From Legionellaceae bacterium (GTDB lineage Bacteria > Pseudomonadota > Gammaproteobacteria > Legionellales > Legionellaceae): a stretch of DNA of 14,274 nt. This document shows, piece after piece, positions 7,898 to 14,274 of this stretch (within the stretch, counting starts at the first letter, position 1; each line of letters opens with the position of its first letter). The stretch spans positions 1 to 14,274 of the forward strand of contig CANNJG010000031.1 of the NCBI GenBank assembly GCA_947504795.1, written 5' to 3'. The notes beneath the pieces were generated by a model, which was not told the DNA's origin, did not search any database, and worked only from the letters and a program-made list of their open reading frames with translations. The position numbers and the translations under genes are program-made.

Positions 7898-9748
7898 ATG
7901 ACTAAATTACCTGTCGTTGTTGGGTTTGGTGGGATAAATGCTGCAGGACGCTCTTCTGGCTTTCATAGTTATAAACGTATGGTTGCTGACGCCTTATCTG
8001 AGACGCAAATGCGCTCCACTTGGTCTGATCTCGCTCATCGCATGGGATTAATCTCGTTAGGTGACATAACCCCGTCTATCATAGACGCGATTAAACAAGG
8101 AACGTTAATACGCCGAATTCAATCCTTTGACCCGGATCACGTGTTATGCCATCACAAAGCGCTCTTAGAACCTGGCAACCAATCAACATCGTTGATTATG
8201 AAGCAATCAAAACTATCACACTATCTCAGCAGTCAAAGCCAGCAGACGTTGTTACCTGAGTCTAAAGTACGTGTACAGTTTAATCAGCCACTGCCTGTCC
8301 TTATTCCTGATACGCTCCAATCGCTAGTCTCTTCTGGCGCTGAAATGCCAACAGGGTTTGATCCCACTAAACTGTATAATTCTCACCATCATCCTCGAGG
8401 ATTAGCCATGACGGTATATGGCGCATCAGATGCCCTTAATTCATTAGGGTTTGAATGGGAGACGCTGTTAAAGCACGTTAAACCAGATCAAGTCTCTGTC
8501 TATGCGGGTTCAGGCTTGGCGCAAGTCGATGATCATTCATTGGGCGGGTTATTTCGTCAACCCCTATGTGGCAACCGCATTAATTCGAAAATGATGGCTT
8601 TATCTTTGGCAGAAATGCCAGCCGATTTTATTAATAGCTATATTCTAAACAGCGTCGGTACGACTGGGAATAATATGGGTGCTTGCGCGTCATTTCTCTA
8701 TAATTTACGCTGTGGTTTCCGTGACATCCAAAGTGGGCAGGCTAAGGTAGTCTTGATTGGTAATGCAGAAGCACCGGTTGTTTTCAATATTCTGGAGGGA
8801 TTTCGGATCATGGGCGCGTTAGCAACGGATGAAAGTCTATGCGATCTTGACCAAACATCTACCCCTAATCATCGCCGCGCCTGTCGCCCCTTCTCAACCA
8901 ATACTGGATTTACCTTAGCAGAATCAGCACAATTTTTTATTATCATGGATGATGAGTTGGCCATTAAGTTAGGTGCAACAATATATGGCAGTGTTGCCGA
9001 TATTTTTGTAAATGCCGATGCTAATAAAAAATCTATTGCAGGACCTGGGGTGGGTAATTACATCACGTTTGCAAAAACGACTGCTTTGGCAAAAACGATT
9101 CTCGGCCAGGATGGTCTCCAAAAAACCTACGTGCAAGCGCATGGCACCGGCACGCCGCAAAATCGTACCACTGAAAGTCATATTTTAAATGAAGTTGCCA
9201 AAACATTCGGGATTCATCAATGGCCGGTAAGCGCCATCAAATCCTACGTAGGGCATTCTGTTTCTGCTGCGAGTGGCGATCAACTCACTGCGAGTTTGGG
9301 CGTTTGGCAATATGGTTTAATTCCTGGCATTAAAACGATTGATCATATCGCAGATGATGTGCAGTGCAGCCATTTGAATATTTTACGCGATCACTTACAA
9401 ATAGATCCCACAGAACTCAAAGGTGTATTGATTAATTCTAAAGGATTTGGCGGTAATAATGCCTCTGCATTAGTGTTGTCCCCTCATCAAACGATGCAAA
9501 TGCTGACGCAACGCTATGGGCAAGCTGCTGTTTCAGCCTATTGGGAGAAAAATAAACCCATTGCTGAGCAACAAGCAACCGCAGATGCACTTGCGTGCCA
9601 AGGAACAGAGAGAATCATATATAAATTTGGTAAGTCGGTCATGGATGCGGACTCGATATCATTTTCAACAGCATCCATGCGCCTATCTGAATTCGAACAT
9701 CCTATTGATTTACCGACAGTAAATCCTTATGATGCCTATCAATCATAA
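7898..9748 (+). CDS. fabY: Beta-ketoacyl synthase, FabY-like (fatty-acid initiation)
   Basis: Thiolase-fold condensing enzyme. In Pseudomonas aeruginosa the related FabY joins acetyl-CoA to malonyl-ACP to start fatty-acid synthesis, replacing FabH. It has 616 residues from ATG 7898, much longer than FabB or FabF (about 410) but typical for FabY. The N-terminus MTKLPVVVGFGGINAAGRSS is the family signature. The catalytic triad is C263 (MGACASF), H415 (AHGTGTPQNRT) and H453 (KSYVGHSVSAASG), and a Gly-rich GFGGNNAS lies near the end. GTG 7889 is four bases from GAGG but adds only MHT. ATG 7898 matches the family start yet lies 13 bases from GAGG, so the start is uncertain. secA begins 18 bases after its stop, suggesting co-transcription. 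The family is firm; the initiation role is inferred. Confidence 0.88.
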   Translation: MTKLPVVVGFGGINAAGRSSGFHSYKRMVADALSETQMRSTWSDLAHRMGLISLGDITPSIIDAIKQGTLIRRIQSFDPDHVLCHHKALLEPGNQSTSLIMKQSKLSHYLSSQSQQTLLPESKVRVQFNQPLPVLIPDTLQSLVSSGAEMPTGFDPTKLYNSHHHPRGLAMTVYGASDALNSLGFEWETLLKHVKPDQVSVYAGSGLAQVDDHSLGGLFRQPLCGNRINSKMMALSLAEMPADFINSYILNSVGTTGNNMGACASFLYNLRCGFRDIQSGQAKVVLIGNAEAPVVFNILEGFRIMGALATDESLCDLDQTSTPNHRRACRPFSTNTGFTLAESAQFFIIMDDELAIKLGATIYGSVADIFVNADANKKSIAGPGVGNYITFAKTTALAKTILGQDGLQKTYVQAHGTGTPQNRTTESHILNEVAKTFGIHQWPVSAIKSYVGHSVSAASGDQLTASLGVWQYGLIPGIKTIDHIADDVQCSHLNILRDHLQIDPTELKGVLINSKGFGGNNASALVLSPHQTMQMLTQRYGQAAVSAYWEKNKPIAEQQATADALACQGTERIIYKFGKSVMDADSISFSTASMRLSEFEHPIDLPTVNPYDAYQS

Positions 9749-9766
9749 ACAGGTAAAAAATCCGTC

Positions 9767-12463
9767 ATGTTGAATACGTTAATTAAGAAAATATTTGGGA
9801 GTCGTAACGATCGCACCCTAACTCGAATGAATAAAGTTGTTGCCAGCATCAATGCATTAGAGCCAGCCATACATTCACTCAATGACAGTGAACTCGCTGC
9901 AAAAACCCTCGAATTCAAAGCACGTTTAACCCAAGGAGAATCTTTAGATACGCTTCTTCCAGAAGCATTTGCAGTGGTCAGAGAAGTGTCAAAACGTACC
10001 TTAGGTTTGCGTCATTTTGATGTTCAGCTTATAGGTGGAATGGCGCTGCATGAAGGTAAAATTGCTGAAATGCGAACGGGTGAAGGTAAGACCTTGTGCT
10101 CTACCCTCCCTGTATACCTGAATGCGCTTACGGGTAAAGGGGTACACTTAATTACTGTGAATGATTATTTAGCCAAACGTGACAGCGAATGGATGGAACC
10201 AATCTTTAAGTTTTTAGGTTTAAACGTAGGCGTTATTCTTCCGGACATGCCTTTTTCGGATAAAAAAGCGGCGTATCGATGCGATATAGTCTACGGCACC
10301 AACAATGAATTCGGCTTTGACTATTTACGTGACAACATGGCCTTTAGTTTAGAGGATAAAGTACAAGGAACATTGTATTTCGCGGTGATCGACGAAGTCG
10401 ATTCTATTCTAATTGATGAAGCACGCACCCCATTAATTATTTCAGGTGCGGCTGAAGACAGCTCGGCCACTTATTATAAAATCAACACCTTGATCCCGAA
10501 TCTTAAACCTCAAGAAACGGAAGGCGACGGCGGACATTATACGATAGATGAAAAGCAAAAACAGGCCTATTTATCCGAAGCAGGCCATCAATATATCGAA
10601 GAGCTATTAACCCAAAATGATTTACTTCAACCGGGGGAAAGCCTCTATCACGCCAGCAATATTGTATTGATGCATCATGTGAATGCGGGGTTACGTGCGC
10701 ATGGCATGTACCACCGCGATGTCGAGTATATCGTCCAAAATGATCAAGTGGTCATTGTCGATGAACATACCGGACGAACGATGCCCGGACGCCGTTGGTC
10801 AGATGGCTTACATCAAGCAGTTGAGGCAAAGGAAGGCGTTAAGATCCAAAATGAAAATCAAACATTAGCATCGATCACCTTTCAAAATTTCTTCCGTTTG
10901 TATCAAAAACTTGGCGGAATGACAGGGACTGCCGATACTGAAGCCTATGAATTTCAACAAATTTATAATTTAGAAGTTGTTGTCATTCCAACCAATCGTC
11001 CCATGTGTAGACAAGACGAATCCGATTTAGTGTACCTCACGCAACAAGATAAATATCAAGCTGTAATTGAAGATGTGCGCACTTGTGTCGCAATAAAACA
11101 ACCGGTATTAGTCGGCACCGCATCGATTGAAGCTTCTGAGTTATTAAGCCACCTGTTGACCCAAGCAAAAATCAAACATCAAGTCCTCAATGCTAAGTTT
11201 CATGAAAAAGAAGCACACATTATCGCGGAAGCAGGTCGTCCAGGCGTTGTAACTATCGCAACGAACATGGCAGGTCGAGGAACCGATATCGTCTTGGGAG
11301 GAAGCCTAGCCGCGGATTTATCGGCCTTAGCAGAAGACGCGACTGATGCTCAAAAACAAACCGTAAAAGAGCAATGGCAACAACGCCATGATGCCGTTCT
11401 CAAAACAGGTGGGTTGCGTATAATCGGATCAGAACGCCACGAATCACGTCGAATTGACAATCAACTTCGCGGTCGTTCGGGTCGGCAAGGCGATGCAGGA
11501 AGCACGCGTTTTTATTTATCCCTGGATGACAATCTCATGCGGATTTTTGCCTCCGAACGCGTTGCAGCGCTCATGCGCCGTTTAGGAATGCAGCCAGGGG
11601 AACCTATTGAGCACGCATTGGTCACCAAGGCCATTGAGAATGCCCAGCGCAAATTAGAGGGGCATCATTTTGACATTCGAAAGCAATTATTGAGTTATGA
11701 TAATGTCGCGAATGATCAACGTAAGGTGATTTACTCCCAGCGCGCTACCGTGATGGGCATGGAAAATCCGCATGTCGCCATTGAGTCAATGGCGACAGAT
11801 GTACTGGAACGCCTCGTTGATGTCCACATTCCAGCTCAAAGCCTTGAAGATCAATGGGATATTACAGGGTTAACTCAACTATTATCCGAAGAATTCAGGA
11901 TTACGGCGCCTATTCAGGAATGGTGTGATGCCGATCATGCGATTCAAACCGAACAGATCAAGGAACATTTATCGCAGTTATTTCAAACATGTTTTCGACA
12001 TAAGGAAAGTTTATTGGGAACGCCCATGTTCTATTCATTCGAAAAAACCATCATCTTACAAAGTTTGGATAATCATTGGCGTGAGCACTTGGCTGCAATG
12101 GATCATCTCCGCCAAGGTATTCATCTGCGGGGTTATGCACAAAAGGATCCGAAACAGGAATATAAACGTGAATCCTTTGAATTATTTACCTCAATGTTGG
12201 ATGCTTTAAAGTACGAGATAGTAAAATTGGTGACTTCTGTGGAGATCAATACCAAGGATGATGTGCAACAAGTCGAAGACCAACGTCGTGCAGATACCGC
12301 GGTTACATTAAATCTGATACATGAGGATGTCCAGGAAGAAGTCACTGAGTCTGGTATGGGAACGCTAACGTATCGGAATGATGAAAAAAAGATAGGTCGA
12401 AATGATGCTTGCTTTTGCCAATCAGGAAAAAAATACAAGCAGTGTCATGGTCGCCTTGTATGA
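9767..12463 (+). CDS. secA: Protein translocase ATPase SecA
   Basis: Motor of the Sec pathway: drives unfolded preproteins through SecYEG at the inner membrane. It has 898 residues (E. coli 901). Walker A is MRTGEGKT at 102-109 and the DEAD-type Walker B is D209-E210 (VIDEVDSILIDEARTP), the same numbers as in E. coli. The preprotein cross-linking domain follows, then the second motor domain with NMAGRGTDIVLGG and RGRSGRQGD. The helical scaffold carries LDNHWREHLAAMDHLRQGI. The C-terminal zinc site is C882-x-C884-x8-C893-H894. That site reads CFCQSGKKYKQCH, where the usual form has CPCGSGKK. ATG 9767 gives the standard start MLNTLIKKIFGSRNDR; AGGT at 9751 is a distant, weak ribosome site. No secM-like gene precedes it; fabY does. 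mutT overlaps its stop. Confidence 0.99.
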   Translation: MLNTLIKKIFGSRNDRTLTRMNKVVASINALEPAIHSLNDSELAAKTLEFKARLTQGESLDTLLPEAFAVVREVSKRTLGLRHFDVQLIGGMALHEGKIAEMRTGEGKTLCSTLPVYLNALTGKGVHLITVNDYLAKRDSEWMEPIFKFLGLNVGVILPDMPFSDKKAAYRCDIVYGTNNEFGFDYLRDNMAFSLEDKVQGTLYFAVIDEVDSILIDEARTPLIISGAAEDSSATYYKINTLIPNLKPQETEGDGGHYTIDEKQKQAYLSEAGHQYIEELLTQNDLLQPGESLYHASNIVLMHHVNAGLRAHGMYHRDVEYIVQNDQVVIVDEHTGRTMPGRRWSDGLHQAVEAKEGVKIQNENQTLASITFQNFFRLYQKLGGMTGTADTEAYEFQQIYNLEVVVIPTNRPMCRQDESDLVYLTQQDKYQAVIEDVRTCVAIKQPVLVGTASIEASELLSHLLTQAKIKHQVLNAKFHEKEAHIIAEAGRPGVVTIATNMAGRGTDIVLGGSLAADLSALAEDATDAQKQTVKEQWQQRHDAVLKTGGLRIIGSERHESRRIDNQLRGRSGRQGDAGSTRFYLSLDDNLMRIFASERVAALMRRLGMQPGEPIEHALVTKAIENAQRKLEGHHFDIRKQLLSYDNVANDQRKVIYSQRATVMGMENPHVAIESMATDVLERLVDVHIPAQSLEDQWDITGLTQLLSEEFRITAPIQEWCDADHAIQTEQIKEHLSQLFQTCFRHKESLLGTPMFYSFEKTIILQSLDNHWREHLAAMDHLRQGIHLRGYAQKDPKQEYKRESFELFTSMLDALKYEIVKLVTSVEINTKDDVQQVEDQRRADTAVTLNLIHEDVQEEVTESGMGTLTYRNDEKKIGRNDACFCQSGKKYKQCHGRLV

Positions 12464-12846
12464 ATGTAGCCATTGGGTTGATTTATGACACATCCCAACA
12501 CATTTTAATTACTCAACGCGGTCCTACTCTTTCAATGGGTGGATTATGGGAGTTTCCTGGCGGTAAATTAGAACTCGGCGAAACTCCCGAAGTGGCTTTG
12601 GTCCGTGAGATTGAAGAAGAAGTTGGGTTAACCATTCAAAAAAGTGATTTAATTCTAGAAATCAAGGATATAAAGCGCACGCTTTTCGTTTTTTTAGTCA
12701 CTCAATTTCATGGTCATGCGAGCAAGCGCGAAACTCAGCAGGACTTACGCTGGATAAATCCTCTATCCGTTAAAGATTATGAATTTCCGCCGACTAATCA
12801 TCCTATTCTGGATTGGATTTCAGTAAATATTTTGACCAGTAGCTAA
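12460..12846 (+). CDS. mutT: 8-oxo-dGTP diphosphatase (Nudix hydrolase)
   Basis: Removes oxidised 8-oxo-dGTP from the nucleotide pool, preventing A-to-C transversions; cytoplasmic. It has 128 residues (E. coli 129). The Nudix box is complete: G35, E41, R49-E50, E53-E54 and G56, in PGGKLELGETPEVALVREIE. WEFPGGK just before it is typical of MutT proper. The end of the protein has DLRWINPLSVKDYEFPPTNHPIL, like the MutT nucleotide-binding C-terminal part. ATG 12460 overlaps the secA stop as ATGA and gives the family start MNVAIGLIY; the longer frame back to 12409 lies inside secA. Translation is probably coupled to SecA synthesis, the same pairing as in E. coli. No clear terminator follows. Confidence 0.95.
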   Translation: MNVAIGLIYDTSQHILITQRGPTLSMGGLWEFPGGKLELGETPEVALVREIEEEVGLTIQKSDLILEIKDIKRTLFVFLVTQFHGHASKRETQQDLRWINPLSVKDYEFPPTNHPILDWISVNILTSS

Positions 12847-12940
12847 GTAAGAAATGAACCAAAAACAACGTCCCACTCTTGTATAATTAAAAGTCATGCC
12901 TGCATAGGAACTACTCTATAATTCCACTGTTCAATAATTG

Positions 12941-12959
12941 CATCAAATTTATTTTGATG
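12941..12959. repeat. Perfect 7-bp inverted repeat
   Basis: CATCAAA and TTTGATG flank the loop TTTAT, about 95 bases after mutT. The stem is AT-rich and no T-run follows, so it is a poor terminator candidate. It may only reflect decayed coding sequence on the minus strand. Confidence 0.4.
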
Positions 12960-13059
12960 GCTTGCGTTGTCTTCTGCGATCAGTCGTTACACTAATAGTC
13001 AAAGCAACGTTTTTTCTTTTTGCGCATGCAAATATTTTCTTTATGGGGCGCTAGCCTAG

Positions 13060-13079
13060 AACCGGCAAAATTTCCGGTT
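13060..13079. repeat. Perfect 6-bp inverted repeat
   Basis: AACCGG (13060-13065) and CCGGTT (13074-13079) surround eight bases. Its function is unknown. It lies within the possible decayed gene. Confidence 0.35.
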
Positions 13080-13228
13080 GGCATTTGATCATGGCCATCA
13101 TTTTTTGAGGGTGTTGAGGGAGCAATGTTTCTCGGGCCGATGAATGCGGTATTACAATTTGTACTGACACAGCTTGGGTCGTAACCCGAATCAGTTTTAG
13201 GCGTTATTTACCGAATTACTCTGCGGTC

Positions 13229-13301
13229 TACGTCCCGTGCTTTATGCACGGGATCCAGCGATGCGGATAAAAAAATACGTCCCGCTGACAAGCAGCGGGA
13301 C
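13229..13301. repeat. Pair of GC-rich palindromic elements sharing TACGTCCCG
   Basis: Two hairpins lie in tandem. The first pairs TCCCGTGC (13233-13240) with GCACGGGA (13246-13253) around TTTAT. The second pairs GTCCCGCTG (13279-13287) with CAGCGGGAC (13293-13301) around ACAAG. Both begin with TACGTCCCG (13229 and 13276), so they look like two divergent copies of one element. They resemble the dispersed palindromic repeats of intracellular bacteria such as Rickettsia and Wolbachia; this is a comparison from memory. No T-run follows either stem, so they are not ordinary terminators. Confidence 0.6.
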
Positions 13302-13410
13302 ACTATTTAAAGATGGATTAAGTCAATCAGAGATAGCCAGAAAACTGAGTATTGGGCGTACATCTGTGAGAAGAATATTAAATGATTACAGATCAAACAA
13401 AGAACTTTAA
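13261..13410 (+). pseudogene. Serine recombinase/resolvase 3' remnant (helix-turn-helix)
   Basis: A 49-codon frame from ATG 13261 to TAA 13408-13410. Residues 14-46 read TLFKDGLSQSEIARKLSIG followed by RTSVRRILNDYR. This is the DNA-binding helix-turn-helix found at the C-terminus of Hin/Tn3-type serine recombinases: SQSEIARKL is the first helix, SIG the turn and RTSVRRIL the recognition helix. The catalytic domain with its active serine is missing. Residues 7-14 are encoded by the second GC-rich hairpin, so a palindromic element appears to have replaced or cut the upstream part. The frame is open back to 13201 but is not recombinase-like there. No ribosome site precedes ATG 13261, and expression is doubtful. 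Confidence 0.6.
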
Positions 13411-13450
13411 CTTTTTGAACATAATTAAAAATTCATTGTAAATAGAATGC

Positions 13451-13464
13451 ACTTTTTAAAAAGT
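13451..13464. repeat. 14-bp perfect palindrome
   Basis: ACTTTTTAAAAAGT is its own reverse complement. It lies 40 bases after the recombinase remnant and could be a protein-binding site or chance AT-rich sequence. It has no loop and no separate T-run, so it is not a typical terminator. Confidence 0.35.
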
Positions 13465-13628
13465 CTTTACTTCCCTAGGTCATATCGCGTAATATATATT
13501 CAGGCTTACAGGGGCGCCTATACCCACAAAAGAGGATTTCACCCTATTTAAGGTTATCAGTGACTAATATTCATTTGACCTTTTTTTGCCAGTTAGTGGG
13601 TGCTTGGCGATAAAACAGGGTATTTAAA

Positions 13629-14126
13629 ATGAATAAAACACATAAGCCATTTAATCTTGCCGAAGCAAAAATTCAGGCAGCTATTCTCTTAAAATCATTA
13701 CGCAGCAGCGACTCTCCTATGGCAGCAAAACGTTTTAGTCGATTGCCTGAGTTTAGTGATCTTACTACTCCAGATTTATTACAACAAAAAATTAAACATA
13801 AGCACGCCCTTACTGTAATAGCCATTGAAAATGGATTTCAATCTTGGATCGATCTAAAAATACAGATCAATTTTATTGTTGGTGGTTATCTAAATTTATG
13901 GTTTGCAAACTACACTGAAGCTAAGTCTACCCTTAAGGAAAAAGGTGGGTTTTTATTACCATATAAAAATCAATTTTTTATTTGCAATGCTAATTACATG
14001 AAGCAAATTGGCTTTGAACCCGATGATCCTGATTGGGAGAAAATTAGTTTTGATTGGGCTGTACCTGCTGATCAATCTGCCTGGCAACGATTATATAAAA
14101 AATGGACAAAGTTAGCAGGATGTTAG
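13629..14126 (+). CDS. Protein of unknown function with a VIAxExGFxSWxxLK motif
   Basis: A 165-residue soluble-looking protein with no signal peptide or membrane segment. CAGGG (13616-13620) gives a good ribosome site eight bases before ATG 13629. The N-terminal part (about 1-57) is basic and helical. Residues 58-77 read KHALTVIAIENGFQSWIDLK, a short motif also seen, from memory, near the N-terminus of many bacterial ankyrin-repeat proteins; no ankyrin repeats are present here. Residues 85-160 are aromatic-rich, with LWFANYTEAK, GGFLLPYKNQFFI, GFEPDDPDWEKI and AWQRLYKKW, and look like a compact conserved domain. A group II intron seems to begin on the last base of its TAG stop, so the native C-terminus may differ. 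The gene sits in an accessory region beside a recombinase remnant. I do not assign a function. Confidence 0.75.
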   Translation: MNKTHKPFNLAEAKIQAAILLKSLRSSDSPMAAKRFSRLPEFSDLTTPDLLQQKIKHKHALTVIAIENGFQSWIDLKIQINFIVGGYLNLWFANYTEAKSTLKEKGGFLLPYKNQFFICNANYMKQIGFEPDDPDWEKISFDWAVPADQSAWQRLYKKWTKLAGC

Positions 14127-14274
14127 TGCGCCACGAACACGGGTGAAAGCTGCTTAAGCAGAAAGAGTCTGTGGTGCTGCACTAGAGATGAGGGTAGGTC
14201 CCTCGAAACCGGCATGCAGGTGCAGGTTTCAAACCACCTTAAGCTGCTGTGGTTAAGAGTCATGGTAGTGAGCG
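14126..14274 (+). mobile_element. Group II intron, 5' part of domain I (continues beyond the window)
   Basis: The sequence begins GTGCGCCACGAAC, the 5' signature (GUGYG) of bacterial group II introns, and continues with GGGTGAAAG. Short stems typical of domain I follow: CTGCTTAAGCAG (14150-14161), GAGGG/CCCTC around TAGGT (14190-14204) and GGTTT/AAACC (14225-14235). GTGC at the start can pair with GCAC at 14179-14182. The run GAGGGTAGGTCCCTCGAAA followed by GGCATGCAGG is one I associate with group II introns of host-associated bacteria. The reverse-transcriptase gene and domains V-VI would lie downstream. The intron folds on the plus strand. The type is fairly sure; the exact 5' boundary rests on the GTGCG match. 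Confidence 0.75.

Larger units (their letters stand above)
12894..13207 (-). pseudogene. Possible decayed gene, unknown function
   Basis: No intact gene, but minus-strand frames read like broken protein. One frame stays open for 71 codons (13207 down to a TAG at 12992-12994), contains GYDPSCVSTNCNTAF and PTGNFAGSRLAPHKEN, and ends in a lysine-rich stretch over an A-run (12 A/G bases encoding RKKKK). Past that run a shifted frame reads NVALTISVTTDR. A second shift gives AEDNASHQNKFDAIIEQW and ends at TGA (12894-12896). Shifts at a homopolymer are what gene decay would produce. No family is recognised and no start codon or ribosome site is identified. It could also be chance open sequence. Confidence 0.3.
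12847..13628. other. Accessory spacer without an intact gene
   Basis: This 782-base stretch between mutT and the next gene carries no complete recognisable gene. It contains perfect inverted repeats at 12941-12959, 13060-13079, 13233-13253, 13279-13301 and 13451-13464, broken open frames on the minus strand (12894-13207), and a recombinase remnant (13261-13410). Bases 13411-13628 are AT-rich and show only the palindrome and a ribosome site for the next gene. TTGACC at 13575-13580 resembles a -35 box, but no matching -10 box is seen at the right distance. I see no good Rho-independent terminator for secA-mutT. Confidence 0.8.

Noticed and set aside
12133..12438. 101-codon minus-strand frame inside secA
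   Set aside because: It is a shadow of the strongly conserved secA 3' end, with no ribosome site or recognisable domain.
12409..12459. Longer N-terminus for mutT
   Set aside because: It lies wholly inside the secA zinc-site coding region. ATG 12460 with the ATGA overlap gives the correct family start and length.
13086..13172. Short plus-strand frame containing GAMFLGPMNAVLQF
   Set aside because: It has fewer than 30 codons between stops and no recognisable family; the overlapping minus-strand frame is longer and more protein-like.
13054..13203. Second open minus-strand frame (50 codons) over the same spacer
   Set aside because: It overlaps the 71-codon frame, which looks more protein-like. 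At most one of them can be real.
13233..13301. Hairpins as Rho-independent terminators
   Set aside because: Neither stem is followed by a T-run, and both are nearly 400 bases past mutT.
1..14274. CRISPR arrays, tRNA or rRNA genes, toxin-antitoxin pairs, intact insertion sequences
   Set aside because: I looked on both strands and saw no regularly spaced repeats, no tRNA-like fold with a conserved T-arm, no rRNA sequence and no complete transposase.

Overview
The window reads as a gammaproteobacterial chromosome, most likely of the order Legionellales (Legionella/Coxiella side). The basis is remembered resemblance of the proteins, not a search. ValS and the 458-residue L-serine dehydratase, which ends in cysteine, look most like their Legionella counterparts. 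Also consistent are HemF and DusA of the E. coli type, a FabY-like ketoacyl synthase and the secA-mutT pair. The DNA is moderately AT-rich. Bases 1-12846 are densely packed housekeeping genes; the last 1.4 kb is accessory and partly decayed.

Layout: the 3' end of an RND efflux pump gene (1-695) is followed by valS (898-3684) and sdaA (3805-5181) on the plus strand. pyrE and hemF lie on the minus strand as an overlapping pair (hemF first), and pyrE meets sdaA tail to tail through a shared TTAA. A 96-bp divergent spacer separates hemF from dusA (6842-7813). A fabY-like gene (7898-9748), secA (9767-12463) and mutT (12460-12846) follow; the last three probably form one transcription unit, with secA and mutT overlapping at ATGA.

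From 12847 to 13628 there is no intact gene. This stretch holds several perfect inverted repeats, two neighbouring GC-rich hairpins sharing TACGTCCCG, open frames on the minus strand that look like a decayed gene, and a 3' remnant of a serine recombinase (helix-turn-helix) joined in frame to the second hairpin. A 165-residue protein of unknown function follows (13629-14126). A group II intron appears to start on the last base of that gene's stop codon and runs off the window end.

Together the intact genes cover valine charging, serine breakdown to pyruvate, pyrimidine and heme synthesis, tRNA dihydrouridine formation, fatty-acid initiation, protein export and clean-up of oxidised nucleotides. 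No convincing new multi-gene system is visible. The most notable parts are the intron junction, the hairpin/recombinase remnant and the possible self-sequestering leader of fabY.
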